Below, one piece after another: positions 7,811 to 16,414 of a stretch of 64,000 bases of DNA. The DNA is from Oceanospirillaceae bacterium (GTDB taxonomy: Bacteria > Pseudomonadota > Gammaproteobacteria > Pseudomonadales > Balneatricaceae), in assembly GCA_013215505.1 (NCBI GenBank), contig JABSQZ010000015.1, positions 1-64,000 on the forward strand. Direction: 5' to 3'. A program made the position numbers and the translations under genes. The notes under the pieces are model-generated. The model was not told where the DNA came from. It did not search any database and was given only the letters and a program-made list of their open reading frames with translations. Within the stretch, counting starts at the first letter, position 1; each line of letters starts with the position of its first letter.

Positions 7811-8629
7811 TTAATACATCACGTTGGGAATACGCAGTGCTGGCGCTTCACCGCCGACATATTTGCCCCATAGCTCTTGATAGCGACCAGAGCGAACTTG
7901 ATGGGTGACAAACAAGTTGAGGTAGTTTAACCAGGCGATATCTTTACGCGGCCCCGCTACCGAAGTGTAATCTGTGGTCCAGGGCATGCGAGGCCCCGCG
8001 GCTAGACTAGAAAATTGTCCGACAACCGGCTTAATCGTAGTGTTAGTGGTTAAGCCTGCATCCGCCTTACCTTGAGCGACCGCCAAAAATACCTCATTTT
8101 CACTTTGGTAACCTTGGTACAAGCTCTCAGTACCCCATTTTTTGGCGTACTTTAGAAACTCTTTTTCTGGGACTGTACCCACCGCCCCGGCAATGCGCTT
8201 GCCCTTCATGTCTGCAAAGGTCTTAATACCGCTGTCTTTGCCGATGATGGCCTGAGCGTAATAGATGGCATAGGGGATTGAAAAACCGACAGTTTTTGCG
8301 CGCTGCAAACTGTCAGAAGTACCGCCAAAGATCACATCAGTACGATTGTTGACGATAGCAGGTAGGCGCTCGGCCCAGGTCAGAGGAATTATTTTTGCGT
8401 CAACATCTAAGGCTGTTGCCAGATCTCTACAGTAATCTACGTCAAAACCAGCAGGGTTATTATTGGCATCGCGATAACCGATAGGCGGGAAGTCCAGAAC
8501 TACTCCACAGCGTAACTCACCTTCTGAAATCACATCATCTAGCTTGTCTGCCAGGGCATTAGTTGAGAGGGACACGGCCATCACCGCAGTGGCGGCTAGC
8601 GCCGATAGTTTGTTGCTTAATAGTTTCAT
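7811..8629 (-). CDS. Periplasmic amino acid-binding protein (SBP family 3)
   Basis: A 272-residue periplasmic binding protein with a clear signal peptide (about residues 1-27, cut after TNALA). The mature part opens 'DKLDDVISEGELRCGVVLDF', followed by 'GYRDANNNPAGFDVDYCRDLA', the diagnostic family 3 'GFDVDL' segment, and 'DVIFGGTSDSLQRAKTVGFS' for ligand contacts. It is the first gene of the minus-strand importer operon, and its promoter region faces the epimerase gene at 8866. The predicted ligand, hydroxyproline, rests on gene context and the shared operator-like sites, not on residues I can match. Confidence 0.9.
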   Translation of the reverse strand: MKLLSNKLSALAATAVMAVSLSTNALADKLDDVISEGELRCGVVLDFPPIGYRDANNNPAGFDVDYCRDLATALDVDAKIIPLTWAERLPAIVNNRTDVIFGGTSDSLQRAKTVGFSIPYAIYYAQAIIGKDSGIKTFADMKGKRIAGAVGTVPEKEFLKYAKKWGTESLYQGYQSENEVFLAVAQGKADAGLTTNTTIKPVVGQFSSLAAGPRMPWTTDYTSVAGPRKDIAWLNYLNLFVTHQVRSGRYQELWGKYVGGEAPALRIPNVMY

Positions 8630-8733
8630 ACAAACTCACCTTTTAAATTTATTATTGTGTTTAGGACTATACAAACAAGCCCAGTGAGGCTCTTTGCAGG
8701 TTCCTTCAGAACGTAAAGACCAATTTACTCTAG

Positions 8734-8831
8734 CATTGAATACATAATGTCGACAAGGATTATTTTTATAGCATACAATAATTAAAAGTTAATGATTTTA
8801 ATTATTGACGACACTTTGTATGCAATATAAT
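8734..8831. promoter_or_regulatory. Divergent hydroxyproline promoter region with three GntR-type sites
   Basis: Three related short sites lie between the importer and epimerase genes: CATTGAATACATAATG (8734-8749), ATAGCATACAAT (8768-8779) and CTTTGTATGCAATAT (8814-8828). Read on one or other strand they share TGTATNCAAT. The last lies between a -35-like TTGACG (8805-8810) and a TATAAT (8826-8831), where binding would block transcription. The same motif recurs at 12243-12254 beside the GntR gene. Confidence 0.55.
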
Positions 8832-8865
8832 GTCTGTTAATAAATTGCTATTGGAGGTCGCTGCG

Positions 8866-9900
8866 ATGCGTTGGAAAAAAACTTTGAATATGGTCGAAGC
8901 CCATGCCGAAGGGGAGATAGGCAGGGTAGTAACGGGTGGTGTACTCGATATTCCCGGCAGTACCATGTTGCAAAAAATGACTTACATTAATGAAGTCGAT
9001 GACAGTCTTCGGCGTTTTTGTGTCTTTGAACCTCGCGGTTACGCACAGATGAGTACCAACATTTTATTGCCGCCAACGCGACCAGACGCGGATGCCGGTT
9101 TTATTATTTTGCAGGGCGACCAGGCGCATGCGATGTCCGGTTCCAACTGTATTTGTGTCACTACTGTATTACTGGAAACCGGTATTCTGGAGATGCGTGA
9201 ACCGCAGAGCGTCGTGCGCTTTGATATGCCCGCCGGTTTAATCACCGCCACCGCGCAGTGTAAGGATGGCAAGTGTGAGCGGGTCGAACTGGATATGAAT
9301 CCCAGTTTCGTACACTGCTTAGACTTAGTGGTAGAGACTGAGCAATACGGCAGTATCACTGTAGATATTGCCTTTGGCGGGGTCTTTTATGCGCTGATTG
9401 ACTGTGCGCAATTGGGGATCAGTATAGAGCGTAAAAACGCCAAAAGAATCGTTGAAATCGGCTGCGAAGTACAGCGTCAGTTGAATAAAAAACAGCATAT
9501 TGTGCACCCGGAAAACGACCAGCTAAAGGGCATTGCCTATAGCATGCTGATAGATAAAGGAGCTGATAACGAGTTACGCGGTGCTACAGTGATGCCTCCG
9601 GGCCGTATCGACCGCTCTCCCTGCGGTACAGGCAACAGCGCGCGCATGGCAGTAATGCATGCCCGCGGTGAAATTTCTGTCGGTGATCAATACAGTGCCT
9701 ACTCAATCATCGGCAGCCGTTTTGATATGACTGTTGCAGGTCTTACCAGCATCGCCGGAAAACCGGCGGTGCTGCCTAAGGTATCAGGGCGCGGCTGGAT
9801 TTATGGAATGCATCAGATCGGAGTCGACCCGAGCGATCCTTATCAGCAAGGTTATAGCGTTGCTGATTGCTGGGGTGATGCTGACGACTTGGTGAGATAA
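8866..9900 (+). CDS. Proline racemase-family enzyme, predicted hydroxyproline 2-epimerase
   Basis: A 344-residue cytoplasmic enzyme of the proline racemase superfamily, predicted to convert trans-4-hydroxy-L-proline to cis-4-hydroxy-D-proline. The two acid/base positions are S91 in 'HAMSGSNCICV' (Cys in classical racemases) and C253 in 'DRSPCGTGNSARMA'. This Ser/Cys pairing is a recognised minority type, known from memory to include epimerases and some trans-3-hydroxyproline dehydratases, so the reaction is not certain. The ATG at 8866 has GGAGG eight bases upstream; the ATG at 8830 overlaps the predicted -10 box and is rejected. It is followed after 4 bases by the dehydrogenase gene. Confidence 0.8.
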   Translation: MRWKKTLNMVEAHAEGEIGRVVTGGVLDIPGSTMLQKMTYINEVDDSLRRFCVFEPRGYAQMSTNILLPPTRPDADAGFIILQGDQAHAMSGSNCICVTTVLLETGILEMREPQSVVRFDMPAGLITATAQCKDGKCERVELDMNPSFVHCLDLVVETEQYGSITVDIAFGGVFYALIDCAQLGISIERKNAKRIVEIGCEVQRQLNKKQHIVHPENDQLKGIAYSMLIDKGADNELRGATVMPPGRIDRSPCGTGNSARMAVMHARGEISVGDQYSAYSIIGSRFDMTVAGLTSIAGKPAVLPKVSGRGWIYGMHQIGVDPSDPYQQGYSVADCWGDADDLVR

Positions 9901-9904
9901 AGTG

Positions 9905-11140
9905 ATGAAAAGCACTAATAAACCTTTACGTGGGCGTAAAATTGCCGTGGTTGGGGCCGGGATTGTTGGCGCCTGCTGCGCCGCGCAACTGACTTACGAA
10001 GGTGCCCAAGTGACCATTATTGATCGGGCCATGCCCGGCATGTCTGGACCTTCAAGAGGTAATGCAGCGCATATAGCGTCCTCAGAGATAATTCCTATGT
10101 CGTCACCGGGTATTGCCCTGGAGGCTCTGGCGATGTTGCTTAATCCGCGGGCGCCGCTAAAAGTACCGCTGGCTCAATGGGCGAGCTTAGTGCCTTGGCT
10201 AACGCGCTTTTTATTCAACTCCAGGGGGGTTATCTATCGGGAGCATATTAAAAAGCTGGCGCAGCTAAACAATCAGGTATCTGCAGATGTAGAACGACTG
10301 TACGCGCTGACTGGGCTCAGTGAGCAACTGCAGCGCGACGGTGCGCTGTATTTGTATGAGAGTCAACGCAGCTTGCAAAAGGCCGCCAGTGGTTTTGCAA
10401 TTCGCCAGGACTACGGCTTTAGCTCCGAGGCTATCGGCACAGAGCAGTTGTATCAGCTGGAGCCAGAATTGGCGAAAATTTTTGCTGGGGGTTATCGGAT
10501 ACCCCAGTGGATGACCGTCAGTGATCCAAAAAAAGTAGTGACAGGGATGATCGAATACAGCTGCACTAATGGGGCGGAGTTTATCTGTGAAGAAATTCAA
10601 CAAATTGATCCACAGCCAGCGGACGGCAGGGCTGGAGTACAGTTGTTGTATAAAAACGGTCAGAGCAGAAGCTTTGATCAGGCGGTGTTGGCGGCGGGAG
10701 TCTGGTCTAAACCCTTATTAAGACAGCTGGGCACGCCGAAGTTGCTAGAGGCCGAGCGCGGCTATAACACTACTTATACACAGCCCGGTATACGGATCGC
10801 CAGAGCGATATTATTTGGCGATCGGGGCATAGTCGCCACCCCATTAGATCATGGAATCAGGATTGGCGGCTGGGCCGAATTGGGCGGTATAAATCGACCG
10901 CCAAACCCTAAGTATTTTCAGGCGATAGAGGCAATGGCCACAGAGATCTTTCCGCAGTTGCAGACGCAGCAGAGATACCGCTGGATGGGACATCGCCCCA
11001 GTACCCCCAGCTCACTACCCATCATAGAAACCAGCAGTGTTAACCCGAATGTCGTCTATGCCACCGGGCACGGCCATTTGGGGTTAACTCAGGGGCCGAC
11101 AACTGCAAAATTAGTGCAAGAGTTACTTTTACAAGTTTGA
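9905..11140 (+). CDS. FAD-dependent D-amino acid dehydrogenase, predicted D-hydroxyproline dehydrogenase
   Basis: A 411-residue flavoprotein of the DadA/DAO family. The Rossmann FAD motif 'VVGAGIVGACCAAQL' begins near residue 14, and the C-terminal 'YATGHGHLGLTQGPTTAKLV' is the family's closing FAD-binding segment. In this setting it should oxidise cis-4-hydroxy-D-proline to pyrroline-4-hydroxy-2-carboxylate, passing electrons to the respiratory chain. It begins four bases after the epimerase stop, so the two are coupled. An in-frame GTG at 9902 is also possible. A copy of the last coding bases lies downstream at 11217-11288. Confidence 0.82.
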   Translation: MKSTNKPLRGRKIAVVGAGIVGACCAAQLTYEGAQVTIIDRAMPGMSGPSRGNAAHIASSEIIPMSSPGIALEALAMLLNPRAPLKVPLAQWASLVPWLTRFLFNSRGVIYREHIKKLAQLNNQVSADVERLYALTGLSEQLQRDGALYLYESQRSLQKAASGFAIRQDYGFSSEAIGTEQLYQLEPELAKIFAGGYRIPQWMTVSDPKKVVTGMIEYSCTNGAEFICEEIQQIDPQPADGRAGVQLLYKNGQSRSFDQAVLAAGVWSKPLLRQLGTPKLLEAERGYNTTYTQPGIRIARAILFGDRGIVATPLDHGIRIGGWAELGGINRPPNPKYFQAIEAMATEIFPQLQTQQRYRWMGHRPSTPSSLPIIETSSVNPNVVYATGHGHLGLTQGPTTAKLVQELLLQV

Positions 11141-11216
11141 GAAAATAGTGTTGTGGCTATTTTTGGATAACGGCACCTCAGCGCCTGATCGTCTTAGTTA
11201 TTAATGCCATAGCTTT

Positions 11217-11288
11217 GATCCTTTAGATTTATCTCAGGGAGGTATCGGGCAGGGGAAATTAGTGCAAGAGTCGCTGTTGAACATTTGA
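11217..11288 (+). pseudogene. Relic of a second D-amino acid dehydrogenase 3' end
   Basis: In one frame this stretch reads 'DPLDLSQGGIGQGKLVQESL' and then LNI-stop, closely matching the C-terminus of the adjacent gene ('HLGLTQGPTTAKLVQELLLQV'). At DNA level the final 33 bases, beginning AAATTAGTGCAAGAGT, agree at about 26 positions. There is no open frame upstream, so this is a leftover of a tandem duplication or of a deleted paralogue. Confidence 0.7.
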
Positions 11289-11321
11289 GGGGGGTGTTTG
11301 TAAAAAGTAGCAGTAATAGAA

Positions 11322-11343
11322 GCCGGGACCATGCCGTCCCGGC
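11322..11343. terminator. Hairpin terminator between convergent genes
   Basis: GCCGGGAC / GTCCCGGC, a perfect 8-base GC-rich stem with a 6-base loop, sits between the dehydrogenase stop and the stop of the minus-strand GntR gene. No long T-run follows. Confidence 0.5.
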
Positions 11344-11358
11344 AATATCTGTTGCCAG

Positions 11359-12063
11359 TTAACTGACCTTAATACCCGAGGTATAGCTAGTCGCCATATA
11401 TTCGAGGAAGCGAGTCTTGACTTCTATACTGTGCTCATGCGCTAAGCGCTCTGCTAAGTCTGCATCCTGAGAGCGAATGGCCGCTATGATGTGGTCGTGT
11501 TCCACCACTAACTCAGGAGGTAGGGTATCGTTGTAGGAGCGAAAATACAGCCGTAAGATGCGCCTCCCCTCATCCAACAAACTGGAGTAGCTCTTACTTA
11601 AGTAACCGTTGCGTGAGGCGCTGGCAATGGCCATGTGGAATGCCTGATTGCGCTCTATCATTGCCACGACATCGCCATCTTTGACTGCCTGGGCGAACTG
11701 TTGCTGGCACAAATCAATACTGGCTAAGTCTTCATCGGTGCGCAGTATTGCCGCCAGCCGATGGGTGGCGCGCTGCAGTAAATCTAAAGCGTCAATATAT
11801 TGTGGGAATTCCTCAATGTTCAGCGGCGAGATAATAGTGCTCTTGTTGGGCAGAGTACTGACTAGCCCCTGGGCTGCTAAACGAACTAGCGCTTCGCGTA
11901 CCGGTGATCTTGAGACACCAAAGCGCTCGGCCAGACCTACTTCATCCACCGGTTGTCCGGGGCTTAGCTGCATAGATAAGATTTCTTCGCGCAAGATATT
12001 AAAAATACGATTCGCGCCGTCACCGCGAGTACGTTTGGGAGTTACGACATTACTTTTGCTCAA
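11359..12063 (-). CDS. GntR-family (FCD) transcription regulator of the hydroxyproline genes
   Basis: A 234-residue FadR/VanR-type regulator. The winged helix is at about residues 15-85, with 'VGLAERFGVSRSPVREALVRL' as helix-turn-helix and 'AAQGLVSTLPNKSTIISPL' as the wing. The C-terminal FCD domain (about 90-225) contains the 'ERNQAFHMAIASASRNGYL' and 'EHDHIIAAI' helices that hold metal/ligand histidines. It stands between the two halves of the hydroxyproline locus and is divergent from the deaminase gene. The TGTATNCAAT-like sites in both promoter regions are the likely operators; it probably represses until hydroxyproline or an intermediate binds. Confidence 0.85.
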   Translation of the reverse strand: MSKSNVVTPKRTRGDGANRIFNILREEILSMQLSPGQPVDEVGLAERFGVSRSPVREALVRLAAQGLVSTLPNKSTIISPLNIEEFPQYIDALDLLQRATHRLAAILRTDEDLASIDLCQQQFAQAVKDGDVVAMIERNQAFHMAIASASRNGYLSKSYSSLLDEGRRILRLYFRSYNDTLPPELVVEHDHIIAAIRSQDADLAERLAHEHSIEVKTRFLEYMATSYTSGIKVS

Positions 12064-12232
12064 AGTGGGGACCTTTAATAACCAGGATTAGCGCTAATGC
12101 TCGAACTCATTAACGAAAAGATTGCCCTAAGATAGCTGAGCATCAGCTAAAAGTCACATACAAGCGGGATAAGGGGGCAATTTAAGCGCTATTTGTGCAC
12201 TTTTACTAAGTGGCTTAATAAGAATTTTAATT

Positions 12233-12263
12233 CAGTATACAAACTGTATTCAATCCAGTATAG
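12233..12263. promoter_or_regulatory. Predicted GntR operator cluster upstream of the deaminase gene
   Basis: CAGTATACAAACTG, ACTGTATTCAAT (12243-12254) and CCAGTATAG overlap as a tight cluster, and another ATTGAATAT lies near 12300. The ACTGTATTCAAT core is the reverse complement style of the sites at 8734 and 8814, supporting control of both operons by one regulator. Confidence 0.5.
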
Positions 12264-12354
12264 TTTTTCTCAATTACACTGCATAATATTGCAATCACTA
12301 TTGAATATCGGCAGCTCTGTGATAAATAAGCTGGGCCGAAAATGAGGATAAAGT

Positions 12355-13257
12355 ATGAAATTTCAAGGTATTTACACGCCAATAATCACTGCCTTCAGTG
12401 CCGACGGTAACATTGATTACAACGCCTGGAAAGTTGTTATAGATAACCAGATCGACAATGGTGTACACGGCTTGATAGTCGGTGGTTCTACCGGCGAGTT
12501 TTATACAATGTCTAAGGAAGAGCGCCTGGCGCAGTTTGCCTTTGCCAATGACTATATTGGCGGGCGAGCGCCCTGGATAGCCGGGGTCAATGACATGCTG
12601 GCAACAGAAGCGTACGCTTATGCCGCAGCGGCTAAAGCAGCAGGTGCCGATGCAATGCTGGTGGCGGCGCCTCCGTATTCGCTACCCGATGAGTCGGAAT
12701 TGGCTGCACATGTCATTCGTATCGACGAAGCCGCGGACTTGCCTATTATCCTTTACAACTATCCGGGCCGCACTGGGGTGGAAATGGGTACCAGTTTTAT
12801 GGACGCTGTAGCCGACAGGAAAAACATTGTCGCTATCAAAGAGTCCAGTGGTGATGTAAACCGCATTCACCAACTGACCCTGGATTACCCGCAAGTACAG
12901 CTTAGTGCCGGTGCCGAAGACCAAGTATTAGAGTTTTTTTCCTGGGGTGCCCAGAGCTGGGTCTGCGCTTGCGCCAATATCTTCCCTAAAGCTTGTGTGG
13001 CTTTCTACCAGGCTTGTGTCGTCGATAAGGACTTCGTTAAAGGTCAGCAATTTATGGCGATACTAATGCCGGTGATGGAGTTATTAGAGCAGAGCGGTAA
13101 ATTTGTCCAATGCGTTAAACTCGGTGCCAAGCTACAGGGAATCGACGGTGGACCGGTGCGCTTGCCGATGATGGCGATGAGCGATGAAATGTCGGCGCAA
13201 GTGCAAAGCGTGATCGAAACAGCCGCTGTGAAGTTAGATAAATTGATGTCTGCCTGA
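12355..13257 (+). CDS. DapA-family lyase, predicted pyrroline-4-hydroxy-2-carboxylate deaminase
   Basis: A 300-residue TIM-barrel enzyme of the dihydrodipicolinate synthase/N-acetylneuraminate lyase family. Visible are the substrate-carboxylate motif 'GGSTGEF' (about 43-49), Y134 in 'LYNYPGRTG', and the Schiff-base lysine K162 in 'VAIKESSGD'. Within a hydroxyproline cluster the expected reaction is deamination and dehydration of pyrroline-4-hydroxy-2-carboxylate to 2-oxoglutarate semialdehyde. The start has GAGG seven bases upstream. It is ten bases ahead of the aldehyde dehydrogenase gene and divergent from gntR. Confidence 0.82.
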   Translation: MKFQGIYTPIITAFSADGNIDYNAWKVVIDNQIDNGVHGLIVGGSTGEFYTMSKEERLAQFAFANDYIGGRAPWIAGVNDMLATEAYAYAAAAKAAGADAMLVAAPPYSLPDESELAAHVIRIDEAADLPIILYNYPGRTGVEMGTSFMDAVADRKNIVAIKESSGDVNRIHQLTLDYPQVQLSAGAEDQVLEFFSWGAQSWVCACANIFPKACVAFYQACVVDKDFVKGQQFMAILMPVMELLEQSGKFVQCVKLGAKLQGIDGGPVRLPMMAMSDEMSAQVQSVIETAAVKLDKLMSA

Positions 13258-13267
13258 GGAGATAGCC

Positions 13268-14770
13268 ATGACTGAATTATTGAGCACTGAAGAATATAAA
13301 AGCATTGCGGCCGGACTAAAGTTGCCGACCCGTGCCTTTATCAACGGTGAATTTGTCGACGCTATCGATGGCGCCACGATGCAGAGCATTAACCCGGCAA
13401 CCGGCGAAGTACTTGCCGATATCGCCGCCTGTAAAACTGCGGATGTGGACTTGGCAGTCGCCAATGGCAAGGCGGTATTTGAGCGCGGAGACTGGTCACA
13501 GTTGCATCCGAGCGAGCGTAAAACTGCTATCGCTAAATTGGCGAGTCTGATTGAAGAGAACGCGCTGGAGCTGGCAGTCATGGAGACACTGGAAGCGGGT
13601 AAGCCGATTCACGAGTGTGTGAAGACTGACTTACCTGAGACCGTGCATTGCATCCAATGGCACGCGGAGGCAACCGATAAACTATACGATCAGCTCTCTC
13701 CTTCAGGCAATGGCGCGCTCGGCATGATAGTGCGAGAGCCGCTGGGTGTTGTAGCTTGTGTCTTGCCCTGGAATTTCCCGCTGATGATGGTGGCCTGGAA
13801 GTTGGCTCCGGCACTGGCCGCAGGTAACTCGGTGATCGTTAAGCCCGCTGAATCTACCAGCATGACCACACTGCGTATCGCCGAGCTGGCGATTGAAGCG
13901 GGTATTCCCGCCGGTGTCTTCAACGTGCTGCCAGGATTTGGACCCGATGTAGGTGAGCCTTTGGGTATGCACGAAGATGTTCAAGTTGTGTCATTCACCG
14001 GCTCAACAGCCACCGGCAGACGTTTCCTCGAGTATTCAGCGCGCAGTAACTTAAAACGGATCGTGCTTGAATGCGGAGGTAAGAGCCCAAGTGTAGTGCT
14101 AGGTGATGCTGAGAACCTGGATTCTGTGGCAGAAAACATTGTCACTGCCGCGCTGTGGAATATGGGTCAGAACTGTACCGCCAACTCGCGAATTATTATT
14201 CACAAAGATTTGAAGGCTGAGTTGACTGAGAAGATCCTGGAGAAAATGCAGGATTGGCAGACCGGTGATCCGATGAATCCCGAGCATATGCTAGGCGCTA
14301 TTATCAACCGGGTGCAATATGACAAAATCATCAGTTTTATCGAGATAGGTAAAAGGCAGGGGGCTAAAGTTCTTGCTGGTGGTGAGGCAATCACTATGGG
14401 TGACGGACTGTTTATCGCCCCTACACTGTTTGACGATGTGACCCCGGATATGACTATCGCGGTTGAAGAAATTTTCGGTCCGGTATTCTGTTTGATAGAG
14501 GCAGAGTCTGACGAACAGGCCCTGCGGATGGCCAATGACAATTGTTATGGGCTACATGCATCACTGTATACTGGCAATCTAAAGAAAGCGCACAAGTACG
14601 CACGCAGATTACAGGCGGGGACTGTGTCGGTTAACTGCTTCAGTGAAGGGGATATCAGTACCCCTTTCGGCGGCTTTAAGCTTTCCGGCTTTGGCGGGCG
14701 CGATAACTCACTGCAAGCTCACGATCAATATACTGAGGTTAAAACCATCTGGCTTGATCTGGAAGACTAA
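13268..14770 (+). CDS. Aldehyde dehydrogenase, predicted 2-oxoglutarate semialdehyde dehydrogenase
   Basis: A 500-residue NAD(P)-dependent aldehyde dehydrogenase. The catalytic cysteine is C303 in 'NMGQNCTANSR' and the general base E268 in 'VLECGGKSP'; the cofactor-binding 'FTGSTATG' is at about 243-250 and 'PWNFPLMM' near 167. The sequence is of the PuuC-like type that acts on several semialdehydes. Directly behind the deaminase gene it should oxidise 2-oxoglutarate semialdehyde to 2-oxoglutarate, completing the route from hydroxyproline to the TCA cycle. GAGGAG is the ribosome site at the gene junction. Confidence 0.85.
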   Translation: MTELLSTEEYKSIAAGLKLPTRAFINGEFVDAIDGATMQSINPATGEVLADIAACKTADVDLAVANGKAVFERGDWSQLHPSERKTAIAKLASLIEENALELAVMETLEAGKPIHECVKTDLPETVHCIQWHAEATDKLYDQLSPSGNGALGMIVREPLGVVACVLPWNFPLMMVAWKLAPALAAGNSVIVKPAESTSMTTLRIAELAIEAGIPAGVFNVLPGFGPDVGEPLGMHEDVQVVSFTGSTATGRRFLEYSARSNLKRIVLECGGKSPSVVLGDAENLDSVAENIVTAALWNMGQNCTANSRIIIHKDLKAELTEKILEKMQDWQTGDPMNPEHMLGAIINRVQYDKIISFIEIGKRQGAKVLAGGEAITMGDGLFIAPTLFDDVTPDMTIAVEEIFGPVFCLIEAESDEQALRMANDNCYGLHASLYTGNLKKAHKYARRLQAGTVSVNCFSEGDISTPFGGFKLSGFGGRDNSLQAHDQYTEVKTIWLDLED

Positions 14771-14782
14771 CAGCTATTATTT

Positions 14783-14803
14783 AGCCCGACTTAGTGTCGG
14801 GCT
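14783..14803. terminator. Hairpin terminator between convergent genes
   Basis: AGCCCGAC / GTCGGGCT, an 8-base perfect stem with a 5-base loop, directly after the aldehyde dehydrogenase stop and before the stop of the minus-strand MocR gene. A T/A-rich flank (TTATTT) lies on the left, so it could serve the minus strand as well. Confidence 0.6.
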
Positions 14804-14841
14804 GAACTACAGCTGGGCTTCTGTCTGGCATGGGCTGGGTC

Positions 14842-16281
14842 TTAAGTTAAGATCTCCTGCAAACCCCGCACTCCCAGTTCAAGGTGCTTTTCTGGGGCTC
14901 CACTAAAGCCTAGTAAAAAGCCTTGCTCCCCACACTCAACGTAGTGACTCGACAGTGCTATGGCACTAACCCCCCGGCTGGCCAACTGTCGCTCCAGCAC
15001 ACGATCATCCACTGCATAATCAGCTGCTTTGATTTTTGCCAACAGATGCATACCGCCGCTGGGTAATTGTGTTTCTAGTCTATGGGCTAACCTTTCATGC
15101 AATAGCTGCTGCAAAAAGTCTCTGCGCTGCTGGTAACATCGGCGCATGCGTCGTAAATGTCCGGCAAAGCGTCGATCACTGATGAAATCCGCCAGTGCCG
15201 GCTGAATCGGCACCGAAGCTAAATTTCCCAGCTGGCGCTGCGTAGTTACGAAGGTCTCTATCAGTGACTCTGGCACAATCAGATAGCCGATCCGCAATGT
15301 TTTAAAAAACAGCTTCGAAAAGCTCCCCGCCAAAATCAGTGATTGCTGATCGCTCTGATAGAGCCTCGCGGATAGATTAAACAGTGGCGTCAAAGGCAGT
15401 TTGCTGTAGTGAAATTCTGAATCAAAATCATCTTCAACTATCCAGCATTGGTGTTGTTTCGCGTACTCCAGCCATGCCAGTCTTCTCTGGATAGACATAG
15501 TTACACCTAAAGGGTACTGACGTGCGGCAGTTATCCAGGCTAATCTGACTTTTGCTTTCGGTAACAGCATGCCCTGACTATCAACCGGGCAGTATTGTAG
15601 TTCGGCTCCAAGTGCTGACAGGCCATGTCGCAAAGGAGGGTAGCAAGGGTCCTCCAGTGCCACTTTTTCTCCCGCGAGCGAAGCTGCGCTGGCAATTAAT
15701 GCCACGGCATCGCGGCTTCCAGCAGTGATAATTACTTGCTGCGGATGGCAATCTACATCCCTGACCGCTTTGATATAGCGGGCCACGCTCTCGCGCAGTG
15801 GCATATAGCCTCCCAGAGGAAAGTCCCTGAGTAAGGCGGGATCAGGGTTGCGCCAGACTCTTTTAAGGCTGCCGGCCCACTGGGCAAACGGAAACTGATT
15901 AACATCCGGGCCCGCATCAAAAACCGCCACATTATCTTTGCTGCTGGTTCTGAGATTTATATTGTCGCGCAACACCGCAGGTGTATTAGCAACAGCTGAT
16001 TTTCCTGCAGAGCTATTGCGTGTGCTGACAAAAACGCCGACAGCCGGTTTGCTGATTAACATCCCCTCGGCAATTAACTGATTGTAAGCGTTTAATGTTG
16101 AAGTGCGGGAAATGCCCAGCAGTTGGGCGAGTTTACGGCTCGACGGCAACTGTTCACCGGGAGTGAGTCGCTGATCTAGTAGCAGCTGGCGGATCTGCTG
16201 AGTTAACTGCTGATAGATTGGTTGGCTGTCAGCGGCATCAATACTAATATTTAGTGTCGCCAAATCGTCGATAAAACTCAA
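14842..16281 (-). CDS. MocR/PdxR-type GntR-aminotransferase regulator
   Basis: A 479-residue fusion of an N-terminal GntR winged helix (about 20-88: 'PIYQQLTQQIRQLLLDQRL', 'QLPSSRKLAQLLGISRTS') and a fold-type I aminotransferase domain (about 115-479). The PLP-binding lysine is K323 in 'AGSFSKLFF', with D284/D285 in 'VEDDFDSEF' and Y256 in 'QYPLGV'. Family members sense PLP or PLP-amine adducts and are usually divergent from their target; here the target would be two acetyltransferase genes. The start is a TTG codon, and the first AACTGGTA operator-like repeat abuts it, suggesting self-control. Confidence 0.88.
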   Translation of the reverse strand: MSFIDDLATLNISIDAADSQPIYQQLTQQIRQLLLDQRLTPGEQLPSSRKLAQLLGISRTSTLNAYNQLIAEGMLISKPAVGVFVSTRNSSAGKSAVANTPAVLRDNINLRTSSKDNVAVFDAGPDVNQFPFAQWAGSLKRVWRNPDPALLRDFPLGGYMPLRESVARYIKAVRDVDCHPQQVIITAGSRDAVALIASAASLAGEKVALEDPCYPPLRHGLSALGAELQYCPVDSQGMLLPKAKVRLAWITAARQYPLGVTMSIQRRLAWLEYAKQHQCWIVEDDFDSEFHYSKLPLTPLFNLSARLYQSDQQSLILAGSFSKLFFKTLRIGYLIVPESLIETFVTTQRQLGNLASVPIQPALADFISDRRFAGHLRRMRRCYQQRRDFLQQLLHERLAHRLETQLPSGGMHLLAKIKAADYAVDDRVLERQLASRGVSAIALSSHYVECGEQGFLLGFSGAPEKHLELGVRGLQEILT

Positions 16282-16330
16282 ACTGGTACCTAATAACTAT
16301 CGGAAACTGGATGTTTATTGAATACCAGTT
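16281..16330. promoter_or_regulatory. Predicted MocR operator repeats
   Basis: AACTGGTA (16281-16288) and AACTGGAT (16305-16312) are direct repeats 24 bases apart, followed by the inverted copy TACCAGTT (16323-16330). Two direct plus one inverted half-site is typical of MocR-family operators. They lie in the divergent region between the regulator and the acetyltransferases. Confidence 0.55.
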
Positions 16331-16414
16331 GTTGGCTAGTATAGCAAAACATATCTGCTATGCAGACCTCAAATACTTAGATAACATTCCCGGATCACTA
16401 TGCAGGATAACCCA

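Noticed and set aside
8830-8865. ATG at 8830 as the epimerase start
   Set aside because: It overlaps the predicted TATAAT box, while the ATG at 8866 has a GGAGG site at proper spacing and matches the family start.
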